A stretch of DNA of 64,000 bases from Aporhodopirellula rubra (GTDB lineage Bacteria; Planctomycetota; Planctomycetia; Pirellulales; Pirellulaceae), in assembly GCF_014192335.1 (NCBI RefSeq), contig NZ_JACHXU010000012.1:140656-204655 (forward strand), in the 5' to 3' direction. Positions 54,819 through 64,000 of this stretch are shown in pieces (positions within the stretch are counted from its first letter, which is position 1; each line of letters begins with the position of its first letter). A model generated the notes under the pieces. It had not been told where the DNA came from. It made no database searches and saw only the letters and a list, made by a program, of their open reading frames with translations. The position numbers were made by a program, and so were the translations under genes.

Positions 54819-56064
54819 AGCGGGCGACCCTCCGGCGGACGTTGGCTTGGACGACGAAATAATCAATCAACGGAGCGAACACGTTGCCGAACAAAATCGC
54901 CAACATGATCCCTTCCGGGAACGCGGGGTTGATCACGCGAATCAGAACGGTCATGAAACCGATCAGAGCGCCGTAGATCCACTTGCCCTTCTCGGTCATC
55001 GATGCACTAACGGGGTCCGTCGCCATGAAGACCAACCCGAAGGCGAGCCCGCCGATCACGAGGTGCCAGTAAAACGGAACTTCGAACATTGCGTTGGTTT
55101 CACTGCCGACGGCGTTGAGCAAAAGACTCGTCGCGATCACGCCACCGATGACGCCGGCCATGATTCGCCATGATCCGATTCCGGTCGCAATCAAGATGAT
55201 CGCACCGACCAGACAAAGCAGAGCACTGGTTTCACCAACGCATCCTTGAATCGTGCCGAGGAACGCACTCATCCAGCTGATCTCGCCGGTCGCTCCCCAA
55301 ACGTATTGAACTTGGCTGAGCGATTCGATCGCTCCATTTTCGACAACCGCCATCTGACCGAGTGCCGTCGCGCCGCTGAACCCGTCAACCGCAGTCCAAA
55401 CCTTGTCCCCGCTGATATCGCCGGCGTAGGAGAAATACAGGAAGGCTCGCGAAGTCAGAGCAACGTTCAGGAAGTTACGCCCCGTACCGCCGAAGACCTC
55501 TTTGGCAACGATCACACCGAACGCGATCCCCACGGCGACCTGCCACAGCGGAATCGAAGCGGGCAACGTCAGCGGAAACAACAACCCCGTGACCAAGAAC
55601 CCTTCGTTGATTTCGTGGCCTCGCAACACCGAGAAAACCATCTCGACGTGACCGCCCACGAACATGCAAACGGCATAGATCGGGATGAAGAAGATCGCGC
55701 CATAGACGAAGTTATCAACGAAACTGTTCGGGTTATGCCCCAGACCGATCGCGGTATGCACGGTGTTGTGCCAATCGTACTCAACCGGCACGCCGGCCTC
55801 ATTCATTTGCACGATCGCCGAGTTCGCCTGATAGCCCGTGTTCCACATTCCGAACAACGTCACCGGGATCAACGCCACGACGACCATGATCATCATGCGT
55901 TTCAAATCGATGCCATCGCGAACGTGAGTCCGGCCTTCGGTGGTTTCACCGGGCGTGAACAAAAACGTGTCGATTGATTCGTAAACGGGGTAGGCTTTCT
56001 CTAAGATTCCCCCCTTCGCGAATAAGGGGTGAACGCGGTCGAAAGCGTCACGCAGTGGTTTCAT
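54808..56064 (-). CDS. nqrB: Na+-NQR subunit B (covalent FMN, riboflavin)
   Basis: 418 aa with about ten transmembrane helices. The cytoplasmic N-terminus [18 protein letters not shown] is typical. [12 protein letters not shown] contains the Thr that carries the phosphodiester-linked FMN. FNAME-like [20 protein letters not shown] and [20 protein letters not shown] form conserved loops. NqrB holds the sodium path and the quinone-reducing site. The start lies six bases after the nqrA stop. Confidence 0.96.
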   Translation of the reverse strand: MKPLRDAFDRVHPLFAKGGILEKAYPVYESIDTFLFTPGETTEGRTHVRDGIDLKRMMIMVVVALIPVTLFGMWNTGYQANSAIVQMNEAGVPVEYDWHNTVHTAIGLGHNPNSFVDNFVYGAIFFIPIYAVCMFVGGHVEMVFSVLRGHEINEGFLVTGLLFPLTLPASIPLWQVAVGIAFGVIVAKEVFGGTGRNFLNVALTSRAFLYFSYAGDISGDKVWTAVDGFSGATALGQMAVVENGAIESLSQVQYVWGATGEISWMSAFLGTIQGCVGETSALLCLVGAIILIATGIGSWRIMAGVIGGVIATSLLLNAVGSETNAMFEVPFYWHLVIGGLAFGLVFMATDPVSASMTEKGKWIYGALIGFMTVLIRVINPAFPEGIMLAILFGNVFAPLIDYFVVQANVRRRVARYAS

Positions 56065-56070
56065 ATTGAT

Positions 56071-57435
56071 TTAGCCTTCACGTTCGATCGTGGTCAAATT
56101 TTGTCGCAACAGCGATCCGTATTCGTATTTGCCTGGGCACACAAACGTGCACAATGCGAGATCTTCTTCTTCGAGTTCCAACACACCGAGCGACTGTGCC
56201 GAATCGGTATCGCGGACGATCAACGCACGCAGCAACTGGGTCGGCAGGATATCCATCGGCATCACTTTCTCGTACGTGCCCAGTGGCACCATCGCACGCT
56301 CACTGCCACCCGTTGACGACGTGAACGCGAACTTCTGAGACGGATTCATCGCCGACGCGAACACGCGTGTGATCGAGTACTTGTCAAACCCAGGCTTTTG
56401 CCAGCCCAAGAATTCTCGGTGGTCGCCCTCTTCGATCACCGACACCTGCTGGTGATAGCGGCCGAGATAGTTGTGAGGAACCTTTGCGGTGTGCCCGTTC
56501 AAGACCGAACCGGAGATCGGACGCAACTTGCACTCCGTATCGACGGCACCTTCGATCAAATCGTCGATGCACGCACCGAGTCGAGTTTCGATCAAACGAG
56601 GCTGAGTCACCTTCGGTCCGGCCAACGAGATCACGCGACGCGGGTCGAGTCGTCCGGTCTGGAATAATGAACCGATGGCGATGACGTCTTGATAACCTAC
56701 ATACCAAACTGTCTTGTTCGGACCGACCGGATCCAAGAAATGAATGTGTGTGCCCGGAAGGCCTGCGGGGTGCGGTCCAGCGAACTCGGCGAACGTCACG
56801 CCGGAAACCTCTTCGCCCGGCACCGAAGCGCCGTCGGCCTTGCAAACGTAAACGTTGCCGGCACCGAGTTGCGTGAGGGCCTGCAAGCCGAGAACGAACT
56901 GGTCTTTCCGCTCGCTCATAACGACGGCGGGGTCCGCCGCCAATGGATTGGTATCGATCGCCGTGACGAAAATCGAACTCGGCGTCGAAGCGATTTCAGG
57001 CACCCTGCCAAACGGACGCGTACGGAGCGATGTCCACAATCCACTTTCGACGAGTACCGATCGGACGGCGTCGCCACCGATCGCAACGGGATCTTTCTCG
57101 CGAGCGTTTTCGAACACAACCGCGTCATCACCATCGACGGCAATCGTGATCGCTTCGAACTTTCGCTTCGTTCCACGAACGACGTCGGTGATGGTCCCGG
57201 CGGCAGGCGAGGTATAGACTACGCCTGGAGTCTTTTTGTCTTCAAAAAGCGGCTGACCCAACGACACTCGATCGCCAACGGCAACCAACATGGTGGGCTT
57301 CATCCCGACGTAATCGTCACCCAACAAAGCCACACTGCGGACCATCGGCCCCGCTTCGACTCGCTGCTCGGGACAACCGAGAATGGGTAGATCAAGGCCT
57401 TGTTTGATGACCGTGCGGTGTTGGGTAGCGGGCAT
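56071..57435 (-). CDS. nqrA: Na+-NQR subunit A
   Basis: 454 aa from ATG 57435 (a GTG at 57447 would add four residues). The N-terminal [36 protein letters not shown] and [14 protein letters not shown] match Nqr[21 protein letters not shown] and [20 protein letters not shown] follow, and [16 protein letters not shown] ends the domain. NqrA is the cytoplasmic, quinone-associated subunit. It is the first gene of nqrABCDEF-apbE. A cUUCGg hairpin lies 46 bases before its start in the leader. Confidence 0.95.
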   Translation of the reverse strand: MPATQHRTVIKQGLDLPILGCPEQRVEAGPMVRSVALLGDDYVGMKPTMLVAVGDRVSLGQPLFEDKKTPGVVYTSPAAGTITDVVRGTKRKFEAITIAVDGDDAVVFENAREKDPVAIGGDAVRSVLVESGLWTSLRTRPFGRVPEIASTPSSIFVTAIDTNPLAADPAVVMSERKDQFVLGLQALTQLGAGNVYVCKADGASVPGEEVSGVTFAEFAGPHPAGLPGTHIHFLDPVGPNKTVWYVGYQDVIAIGSLFQTGRLDPRRVISLAGPKVTQPRLIETRLGACIDDLIEGAVDTECKLRPISGSVLNGHTAKVPHNYLGRYHQQVSVIEEGDHREFLGWQKPGFDKYSITRVFASAMNPSQKFAFTSSTGGSERAMVPLGTYEKVMPMDILPTQLLRALIVRDTDSAQSLGVLELEEEDLALCTFVCPGKYEYGSLLRQNLTTIEREG

Positions 57436-57817
57436 GAACGCAAACACTTTGTGAAAAATGTAACAAAGTCAGATTTGGGGAAAGCTCACCGAAGTGAGCT
57501 TTGTGCGACACTATTACACAGCAGGCGAAATTTGACAACGGCATATAACACCCCTTCGTAAAGTGATTCGGTGTGCGTCATCGCGAGGGTCAGTTGCCCG
57601 TCAATAACGGCTTCAATGGGTACTCCAGTTCACCATCGAAGGGCCAATAGCAGCCCCGAACGCAGGATTAATTTCCTGCTTCAAATTGCGCCTCATGACG
57701 GCGAAATCCCCCTTGCCAGCACAGACCACCTAAGCCCCCAACTCGTGCCAAACTCGCAACGGTTCCCGCGGCTATCACGAAAGCGCCACAACTGAATTCG
57801 CCGCATCGACGGGCAAC
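57436..57817. other. Leader and promoter region of the nqr operon
   Basis: These 382 bases lie between the glycosyltransferase stop and nqrA, both on the minus strand. No convincing gene is present. The interval contains the UUCG hairpin at 57481-57502 and must include the nqr promoter, but no strong -35/-10 pair was recognised. Confidence 0.5.
57481..57502 (-). promoter_or_regulatory. Stable cUUCGg hairpin in the nqrA leader
   Basis: Read on the minus strand, AAAGCTCAC-TTCG-GTGAGCTTT is a perfect 9-bp stem closed by C(UUCG)G, the unusually stable tetraloop. It lies 46 bases before the nqrA start and is followed by TCCCC. It could be a leader attenuator, an mRNA 5' stabiliser or a terminator of an upstream transcript. 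Confidence 0.6.
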
Positions 57818-59245
57818 TCAACTCAGCAAACTCGCGATCAACCGGGCCGCCCGCCGGACCGCAGGCTCACGCCGATTTGATGCCTCCCGATCCGATATCC
57901 CACGGGGCTCATCCACTCGGCACAAAACCTCGGGAACGCTCAGCGGGTCATCGCCCATTGCTAACAACGCGGCAATCGCCGAAGCGAGACCGCTGTCGCT
58001 CCGCAACGACACCCCCAACCCGAATCGTTCGACGCGTGCCGCGTTGTCAAACTGGTCGAACGCCATCGGCCGAATCAACTGAGGCACCTTCGCGTCGATC
58101 GCGCGGCTGGTCGTGCCGATCCCACCGTGATGCACGATCCCGCGGCAATGCGGCAACCATTGCCCCAGAGGCACGTAGCCGACGCTGCGAATATTGCGAT
58201 GCACGACCCCACCGGGATTCGAAGGACAACACCACACAACCCCGACACCCGCGGACTCGCAAAGATCAGCGATTCGAATCACCAACGACTCATCGCCATG
58301 GTGCGCCGAACCGGTAGTGACCAACAACGGACGATCCAAAGGCAGCGACTCAGCACCGGCACTCTGATCTTGCCCGCCGCCGTGACCGCCAGCCTCAACC
58401 TCGTTGTTGACAGGCCCAACACCGTCATCGAGAGGAAACCCAACGCACTGCAGCGGCGCCGCGGTTCCGGATCGAACGGAATACTTTTCGAATATCTCGG
58501 GTGCAAACCAGGCCGGATACAAACCGAGCACTTGATCGGGCGATCGCCACCACTGCTGCATCAACCGCCGTTGAGGAGCGAGCCCCGCCCGACGTTTCCG
58601 CTCGGCGTTGACTGGACCACCGATCACCCGATCGAGAAACATGATGTCGGCCAAGAAATACGTCATCCGGTTCAGTCGGTTCCAACCTTCCGGCAACACC
58701 CCACGCGTCCACCCGCGATCGGGCAGCAAACGAGGTGGCGTCACGCTATGACGTAACATCGCCGGCGCGAGATGCACACTCGACAGACGGCACGCAGATG
58801 CCGCTGCTTGATCGGATGACGCGTCTTGAGAAACACGCGTTGCCTTCGCGACTTGGGTTTCCTGAAAGACCAGCGATGCGAAATCGAGCGGATGGGCGAC
58901 CAACACAGTCTCGCCGGGCACGAACATCTGGTCGATGAACTGCAAATGCGGATGGAAGAATTTTTCGGCGACCTCCGTGAGCACGCGGCGCGCTCCCGTC
59001 CAAGGTTTCCAAAACTGAGTCTGCGAAACGACACGGTGGAACGACTCACTGTCGATCACGACATTGGCATGCAGCCCCGCCTTTTCGACCACATCGACAT
59101 ACGGTTCCGCGACGCTGACGTGACACTCAAACCCGATCGCGTCGAGTTCGCGGCCGATCGCGACCATCGGATTGACATCCCCGCGCGAGCCCGGTGCAGA
59201 CAGAATCGCCCGAGGACGACTGCGGCGCGCGCGTGGATCGCTCAC
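57818..59245 (-). CDS. UGT/GT1-type glycosyltransferase
   Basis: 475 aa; GTG at 59245 overlaps the stop of the sigma-54 activator gene (GTGA). N-terminal AILSAPGSRGDVNPMVAIGR is the acceptor-domain glycine-rich start of GT1/GT28-like enzymes. The C-terminal donor-binding part has PLLVTTGSAHHGDESLVIRI, VGYVPLGQWLPHCRGIVHHG and GGIGTTSRAIDAKVPQLIRP followed by DQFDNAARVERFGLG, the UGT-type signature. It is probably a cytoplasmic UDP-sugar transferase to a lipid or small molecule. Its last place in the aroH operon suggests a product made with or controlled by those genes. Confidence 0.85.
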   Translation of the reverse strand: MSDPRARRSRPRAILSAPGSRGDVNPMVAIGRELDAIGFECHVSVAEPYVDVVEKAGLHANVVIDSESFHRVVSQTQFWKPWTGARRVLTEVAEKFFHPHLQFIDQMFVPGETVLVAHPLDFASLVFQETQVAKATRVSQDASSDQAAASACRLSSVHLAPAMLRHSVTPPRLLPDRGWTRGVLPEGWNRLNRMTYFLADIMFLDRVIGGPVNAERKRRAGLAPQRRLMQQWWRSPDQVLGLYPAWFAPEIFEKYSVRSGTAAPLQCVGFPLDDGVGPVNNEVEAGGHGGGQDQSAGAESLPLDRPLLVTTGSAHHGDESLVIRIADLCESAGVGVVWCCPSNPGGVVHRNIRSVGYVPLGQWLPHCRGIVHHGGIGTTSRAIDAKVPQLIRPMAFDQFDNAARVERFGLGVSLRSDSGLASAIAALLAMGDDPLSVPEVLCRVDEPRGISDREASNRREPAVRRAARLIASLLS

Positions 59246-61053
59246 GTCCGATCGATATCGTATTCGGTAATCTTCCGATACGCCGTCGCTCGGCTGATCC
59301 CCAGCAACTTGGCCGCTTCAGGAACACCGCCGCTGGTTCGATTGAGTGCTTTTTCGATCAACCGTTTTTCCCAAACATCGATCCGAAGAGTGTCGATGTT
59401 GGACAGCCCCGCGTCACGGAGCCCCAAATCTTCTGCGACGATCTCCGGTTCATCGGCCATCACGACGGCACTGTCGATGACGTTTCGCAACTGGCGCACG
59501 TTCCCGGGCCATGCATACGTCAGCAACCGTTCTCGTGCATCCGTCGACAAGCTCAACTGCGGACGCCCATGTTGTTTCAGAAAATGCACGACAAAGTGGT
59601 CAACCAAGATTCCAATGTCTTCACCACGATCACGCAGCGGTGGCACCGGCAATTCAAAAACACTCAGCCGGTAATAAAGGTCTTCGCGGAAACGTCCGTC
59701 TCGCACGAACTCGGTGAGGTCACGGTTGGTCGCCGCGATCACGCGGACATCCACGTTCACTTGCTTGCTCGCGCCCACGGGAAGGAACGGATGTCCCTCC
59801 AAGATACGCAACAGTTTGGCTTGTCCCTCCAAACTCATTTCACCGATTTCGTCGAGGAACAACGTTCCTTGGTCGGCCTGTTCAAACAATCCTGTGTGAT
59901 CACTGTCGGCGCCGGTGAACGAACCACGCTTGTGCCCGAACAACTGACTCTCGAGCAGATCGCGAGGGATCGCCGCGCAGTTCACCGTCAACATCGGCCG
60001 ATCATTACGATTGCTCGCGCGATGAACGGCACGTGCAACGAGTTCTTTGCCCGAGCCACTTTCGCCGCGGATCAACACCGATCCGTTGGCGCGCCCGACA
60101 CGTGCGATTCGCTCTTTCAGCTTTCGCATCACTTTACTGTCGCCGACCAATTCACCTTGGTCAGCGTTTCGGTCCGCGATGCGTTGATTCTCGACGCGAA
60201 GGTTTTCCGTCACCGTCGATTGGGTCAGCCCCATCGCGAGCAAACCGGCCGCACCGACCGCTAAATCCACGATCGAGTCCGAGTAGGCCTGCCCCTTACG
60301 ATGAAAGATCAGAACGCCGAGCGATTTGTCTTCGTCAACGATCGGCACGATCAAACAATGCGTCGGCATCCCGCCGCTTTCGACCGTTCCAGGATGCTCG
60401 CTCAGATAAACCTCGCCTCCCTTGGCGACGCGTTTCAGTTGAGCGCGATCGAATTTGACCGGAGTGCTTTTTTGCGGAAACTGCCGCCGTACTTTCCAAC
60501 GCCCGTCACCGCCGTCAACGGCCAACGAGATCGTCCCCGAACTGGTGCGATCGAGCAACAACTCCAACGTCGTGTCGATCACCTCGCCGGGTTTCTGACC
60601 GTTGAGCAACGAGAGGCTGAGTTGGTAGAGATCGAGCAAATGCTGTGGCTGAGAAACCAACTCACCCGCTTCACGTACGACATCCGACTCGCGTGCCTTC
60701 CAGTGATCGATGTCATGATAGAGCGTTTGCGACAGAGCTTCCGCACCGGCAGGGTCATCTGCAGTGGTGACAAGTTGCAATGAAGTCTTGCCGATCACGA
60801 TTTTGGTTTGGTCGATCAAGCGTGCGTCATCAACGCGTTGACCGTTGACCAACGTGCCATTGCGGCTGTTCGTATCACGCAAATGCCAAGCGTGATCTTC
60901 GTAGTAGACGACCGCGTGAAATCGACTGCTATTGGGATCCGACAACATGATATCGCACCCGATCGCTCGTCCGATATGCATCGGACGATCGGGGTCGAGC
61001 GGATATTGAATCCCTTTTTCTTGACCGGTCTGTACGGCAAGGTACGCAGCCAT
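59242..61053 (-). CDS. FHA-GAF sigma-54-dependent transcription activator
   Basis: 603 aa; ATG 61053 overlaps the previous stop. Residues 1-100 form an FHA phosphothreonine-binding domain (HIGRAIGCDIMLSDPNSSRF, HLRDTNSRNGTLVNG). A GAF-like domain covers about 140-290. The AAA+ domain has Walker A RGESGSGKELVARAVH, GHKRGSFTGADSDHTGLFEQ (GAFTGA loop with Ser for Ala), Walker B GTLFLDEIGE and the sensor RDLTEFVRDGRFREDLYYRL. A Fis-type helix-turn-helix (PEAAKLLGISRATAYRKI) ends it. It should activate sigma-54 promoters in response to Ser/Thr phosphorylation. The targets are unknown. Confidence 0.93.
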   Translation of the reverse strand: MAAYLAVQTGQEKGIQYPLDPDRPMHIGRAIGCDIMLSDPNSSRFHAVVYYEDHAWHLRDTNSRNGTLVNGQRVDDARLIDQTKIVIGKTSLQLVTTADDPAGAEALSQTLYHDIDHWKARESDVVREAGELVSQPQHLLDLYQLSLSLLNGQKPGEVIDTTLELLLDRTSSGTISLAVDGGDGRWKVRRQFPQKSTPVKFDRAQLKRVAKGGEVYLSEHPGTVESGGMPTHCLIVPIVDEDKSLGVLIFHRKGQAYSDSIVDLAVGAAGLLAMGLTQSTVTENLRVENQRIADRNADQGELVGDSKVMRKLKERIARVGRANGSVLIRGESGSGKELVARAVHRASNRNDRPMLTVNCAAIPRDLLESQLFGHKRGSFTGADSDHTGLFEQADQGTLFLDEIGEMSLEGQAKLLRILEGHPFLPVGASKQVNVDVRVIAATNRDLTEFVRDGRFREDLYYRLSVFELPVPPLRDRGEDIGILVDHFVVHFLKQHGRPQLSLSTDARERLLTYAWPGNVRQLRNVIDSAVVMADEPEIVAEDLGLRDAGLSNIDTLRIDVWEKRLIEKALNRTSGGVPEAAKLLGISRATAYRKITEYDIDRT

Positions 61054-62225
61054 CAACGCCCCTTCTGGTCGGCGGGTAGTGCAAGCATTTTTGCGAGTTG
61101 TTTTAGCGCGATCGGAAACGCCTTGGTATCACGACCGTGGACGGTCCACCATTGTTGCAGGACCTCCGCAACCTCATCGATTCCTCGGCCTAAGGTCACG
61201 TCGCACGACGACGCAGCCACGGCCGACTGCATAAACGTTTCTTCGGACTCCCACCAAAGCCCGAGCGTCTCGGCAATCGGCAACGACTCTCCTGACATCA
61301 ATCCCGCCTCGGCGGCCTGGTTTAAGATCAACGGAATGCTGCCCAGAGACCACGGCAACTCGACGCTCGGCTTCGCATCGCCTCCGGATGTACCATCACC
61401 TGCACCCGAAGACGCATGACCGCTCGGCCCTTTGAAACCCGCGGACGCCGTCGACGCGCTCGAGCTCTTCGCCGTCAATCCGGACGATCCACCCGACAAC
61501 GACGCGGACACCCCCGATAGATGCGTTCGCGTGTGCGTGTCAATCGCGACCTGGGTTAGTTGGTGAATCAACCGTAACCACTCCGGCACGTTGGGCGACA
61601 TGTCCGTTAAGACGGCTTCGATCCAAACGCAGGACTGATAACTGCTCCGCCCCGCTGCCCCGGTGCGCAGCGGCTGAACCGCGTGGACGGTGACTCGCGT
61701 CGGCCACCAATTTTTCGGCGGCGAACCGCTCCAAATCTGCTTCCCGATCGATCGCACCATGCCGGGGCCGTATGCCTCATACGACTGTTTCAGCGGCGCG
61801 TATCGCAAACGCAGTTGATCGACAAACCGAGGCGAATCGGTCATTAACAAACGTCGACAATTATCGATCGACCGGTGAATCGCAGCCGCCGTTTGATCGG
61901 ACTGCAATTGAGAATGCCCCGACCGCAGTAACGCGACTTCGCACAATTGTGGCGTGATCGGGGCGTCGTTGCCCGACGACACCAACTCGTCACGCAGATG
62001 ATCCCAAAAGATCCGTTCCGAAACCGCCGCGGAGATCAGCCGTTCGCTAACACGCTCGGCTTCGCTGACGAATTGGGACATTGCCTGCGGGTCTTTGAGG
62101 ATGAAGCCACCCGACGACTTCCGCCCACCCGCACTCCCCGTAGGAGCGTGGAAATTCGGTGCGGCGCATGATTGCACAGCCCGCACCAAACTCAGTGACG
62201 CCGATGCGATCCAGTGAAGTTTCAA
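61053..62225 (-). CDS. Unknown protein between aroH and the sigma-54 activator
   Basis: 390 aa if the TTG at 62225, overlapping the aroH stop (TTGA), is the start; ATG 62081 would give 342 aa. A mostly helical protein with motifs [20 protein letters not shown] and [21 protein letters not shown] Gly/Ser/Ala-rich linker (about residues 240-295) precedes a C-terminal helical part with [16 protein letters not shown] and [17 protein letters not shown]. No signal peptide or catalytic motif is seen and the family is not recognised. The tight overlaps tie it to the activator and aroH. Confidence 0.75.
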   Translation of the reverse strand: MKLHWIASASLSLVRAVQSCAAPNFHAPTGSAGGRKSSGGFILKDPQAMSQFVSEAERVSERLISAAVSERIFWDHLRDELVSSGNDAPITPQLCEVALLRSGHSQLQSDQTAAAIHRSIDNCRRLLMTDSPRFVDQLRLRYAPLKQSYEAYGPGMVRSIGKQIWSGSPPKNWWPTRVTVHAVQPLRTGAAGRSSYQSCVWIEAVLTDMSPNVPEWLRLIHQLTQVAIDTHTRTHLSGVSASLSGGSSGLTAKSSSASTASAGFKGPSGHASSGAGDGTSGGDAKPSVELPWSLGSIPLILNQAAEAGLMSGESLPIAETLGLWWESEETFMQSAVAASSCDVTLGRGIDEVAEVLQQWWTVHGRDTKAFPIALKQLAKMLALPADQKGR

Positions 62226-62650
62226 CAGTCATCTCGCAAATGTTCCTGGATCCACTGCTCGAGCTCCTCGAAATCAACCGAGGGCACCACGTTCAAATCA
62301 GGACGCAGCTTCACCGCATCACGGATATAAACATGGTGAATTTCGGACTGGGATCGATCCGTATTCCAGTGCAACAGGATCCGAATGCATCGAGGCAACG
62401 ACCGCTCGACCGAAACCTCGTAACTGCACAACAAGGGCACCTCCAGCCACCCGAGCTGACGTGCCGCCAACGCGGGGAACTCGCTCTGCAAGTCCTTCGT
62501 CACTGTGAAAATGGCACTCGCGACGTCCACGGTCTGGATGTCGTTACGACGAATCATCAGCGCAAGCAACTGCGTCGTCGCTTTCAAAATTTCATCACGG
62601 TCATCAGTGTCGACTGTCGTCGCACCGCGAACACCCCGGCATACCGTCAT
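62222..62650 (-). CDS. aroH: AroH-class chorismate mutase
   Basis: 142 aa from ATG 62650, close to the 127 aa of Bacillus AroH; in-frame starts up to 62725 add 25 unrelated residues. [20 protein letters not shown] gives the first active-site Arg; [20 protein letters not shown] gives the Glu and second Arg; and [17 protein letters not shown] gives the Tyr and final Arg region, all as in the trimeric B. subtilis enzyme. It converts chorismate to prephenate for Phe and Tyr synthesis. It is the first gene of the four-gene overlapping operon, an unusual partner for a sigma-54 activator. Confidence 0.93.
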   Translation of the reverse strand: MTVCRGVRGATTVDTDDRDEILKATTQLLALMIRRNDIQTVDVASAIFTVTKDLQSEFPALAARQLGWLEVPLLCSYEVSVERSLPRCIRILLHWNTDRSQSEIHHVYIRDAVKLRPDLNVVPSVDFEELEQWIQEHLRDDC

Positions 62651-62898
62651 CGTCAATGCAAGCCATTCAGGAATCAAAGCGGAAGCATGGAAACCATTTT
62701 CTCGCCCGACTGCGATGCACAACACATTTGATTCGCGGGCATCGGTGCCGCGTAAAACTCAGGCGACAGCATTCGGTTCGAGACAGGCCATGGTTGGAGA
62801 AAGATTCACCAACGACGCCAGAATACCGTCGATCTCAATTTGCGACTAGCGGTATTTTCTCATTTTGCGACATGCCGTTGCCGGCAGCATACGTGCGT

Positions 62899-64000
62899 TC
62901 AGGAGCCCTGAGCGACTCCCGCGGGAACGCTGTTGAGTAAGCACGGACGCGATAAGATCGGTGATTTGCCGTCCGAACCGCTGCCGCCGACGCGGGCACC
63001 GAGCATCGCGACGGCCTGAACCTGAGCGATCGCGTGATTAATCATCGCCGAATTCAGAACGGATCGCTGGCCCGTTTTCGCCGCCGAATCATCGCCGTTC
63101 TGTTCCAGTCCTAGGATTCCGATTGACAGCCGTTCGCCGCTCTGGTTTTTCTCCGCCGACGCGAGGGTCAAACCGACCGATGACGCCGCACCGCAGATCT
63201 GCTCCGCCCGCAGCAACGCTTCGCTCTCGTCACACTCTGGCATGGAAATCAGCAACGTGGAGTGATTCAGACACCCGATCCGGTCCTGGCTCCTCATCGC
63301 CGCTCGAACCAACTGCAACAACGAACGCATCGTCGAACCACCGGGTTGCCCCGACAGAGTCACCGCCATCAAACGGTTCGTCCGCTTCGGTGCCGTCTGG
63401 CTAGCCAAAACATCGACGATCCCGTCAATCATCGTCTCGCGGTCGGGCAAATACGTGAGCCCCTTGGGGCGTTCGGTATCACCGCCCTCACGAAGAGTGT
63501 CAGCCAACTTGCTGAGTTGTTTCGCTTCCACATCCTCGACTTCGCCTGACCTGGTTCGATCGACCGCACCAGCGACACTTGCTTCCACGTCCAATGCGTC
63601 CGAAGCGATTGCCGCGACGATCGGATCCTCCTCCGCACTCGATCTTCGAATCGGCGTCGGTTCGTCCGTAACGGCGCCGGCAGTTTTGCCCGCTCGCTTT
63701 CCTGCACCCGCTGGAGCAGCGGCCAATCCACTGGTCTTTAATTTGATTGCATTCGATCCGTCGGCGATCGACGCGTCGGTGCTTGATGCCGAGATGCCGG
63801 TTGTCGAGGCGTTATCAGAAACGGCGTTTGATGAATTCGTGCTCGCCTGATCGGCAATCGCGGGCAGATCCATCGGGTTTGGTTCCGTGATCGCTCCAAC
63901 GCGAACGATTCGGTCGGCGTCGATATAGTGAGCACAATTCCGGCCGGCTTCCTTGGATTGGTACAACGCATCGTCGACGCGTTGCAGCCATTCGTCGGAG
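62899..64000 (-). CDS. GGDEF protein with second degenerate GGDEF-like domain, 5' end cut
   Basis: The frame enters from beyond the right edge; about 366 C-terminal residues are present. They begin with the tail of a GGDEF domain (RVDDALYQSKEAGRN), then a 140-residue linker rich in Ser, Ala, Thr and Asp. A second domain (about the last 180 residues) has GLTYLPDRETMIDGIVDVL, RAAMRSQDRIGCLNHSTLLI and MPECDESEALLRAEQI. It keeps the GGDEF-fold pattern but has NHSTL in place of the active-site loop. The first domain probably makes or binds cyclic-di-GMP; the second is likely regulatory. Confidence 0.8.
   Translation of the reverse strand, partial: SDEWLQRVDDALYQSKEAGRNCAHYIDADRIVRVGAITEPNPMDLPAIADQASTNSSNAVSDNASTTGISASSTDASIADGSNAIKLKTSGLAAAPAGAGKRAGKTAGAVTDEPTPIRRSSAEEDPIVAAIASDALDVEASVAGAVDRTRSGEVEDVEAKQLSKLADTLREGGDTERPKGLTYLPDRETMIDGIVDVLASQTAPKRTNRLMAVTLSGQPGGSTMRSLLQLVRAAMRSQDRIGCLNHSTLLISMPECDESEALLRAEQICGAASSVGLTLASAEKNQSGERLSIGILGLEQNGDDSAAKTGQRSVLNSAMINHAIAQVQAVAMLGARVGGSGSDGKSPILSRPCLLNSVPAGVAQGS

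Noticed and set aside
59194..60264. 356-codon plus-strand frame opposite the sigma-54 activator
   Set aside because: Shadow of the AAA+ and HTH coding sequence on the other strand; no family features.

Overview
The window comes from a GC-rich planctomycete, most likely a member of the Pirellulaceae (Rhodopirellula-like). This placement is an inference from gene content. There are two DUF1587/1592/1588-type haem proteins, each followed by a Tat-exported DUF1552 protein, which is a planctomycete hallmark. There are also many secreted proteins, FHA/sigma-54 regulation, a Na+-NQR and cobalamin-dependent MetH. No rRNA, tRNA, CRISPR array, insertion sequence or prophage was recognised.

Left edge (1-3.5 kb): the end of a cell-surface sugar cassette. 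It holds a NeuD/LegH-like acyltransferase (cut by the window), a CBS-domain sugar-1-phosphate nucleotidyltransferase (PtmE-like), a LegB-like dehydratase and a LegC-like aminotransferase. This is the order expected for GDP-linked legionaminic-acid-type nonulosonate synthesis. 3.5-9.3 kb is housekeeping and miscellaneous: TrmK, a pyrimidine-nucleoside phosphorylase, a DUF2007/zinc-ribbon protein, DinB, MOSC and macro-domain proteins, and a small secreted protein.

9.4-17.2 kb: a periplasmic nitrate-reductase locus with an unusual electron-transfer kit. On the minus strand are napD, napA, a four-haem protein that looks like two NapB units in tandem, and a four-cluster ferredoxin. Divergent on the plus strand are a tetrahaem cytochrome c, a Tat-exported 4Fe-4S protein and an NrfD-like membrane subunit, which probably replace NapC/NapH as the quinol dehydrogenase. 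17.8-24.7 kb: secreted proteins, the first DUF1592/DUF1552 pair, a protein with an L7/L12-like segment and an SGNH hydrolase. An alpha/beta-hydrolase remnant follows.

25.6-31.0 kb: a translationally coupled SbcD/SbcC (YhaO/YhaN-like) pair. The nuclease has lost several metal-binding motifs, and the ATPase carries membrane segments and a long low-complexity tail. 31.2-39.9 kb: a DUF1569 protein, a lipoprotein alpha/beta hydrolase, a DUF1207 outer-membrane protein and the second DUF1592/DUF1552 pair. 40-45.7 kb: metH, an amidohydrolase and a secreted protein, separated by prominent inverted repeats.

46-49.6 kb: a manganese/zinc/iron-type ABC transporter (ATPase and two permeases). Both permeases are fused to DtxR/MntR-like metal-sensing regions, and there is no local solute-binding protein. 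49.8-57.4 kb: a complete nqrABCDEF operon ending in an ApbE flavin transferase fused to an NqrM-like iron-delivery domain, so the cofactor-loading factors travel with the pump. 57.8-62.7 kb: a tightly overlapping minus-strand operon of an AroH-type chorismate mutase, an unknown protein, an FHA-GAF-sigma-54 activator and a UGT-like glycosyltransferase. The right edge cuts a GGDEF protein with a second, degenerate GGDEF-like domain.
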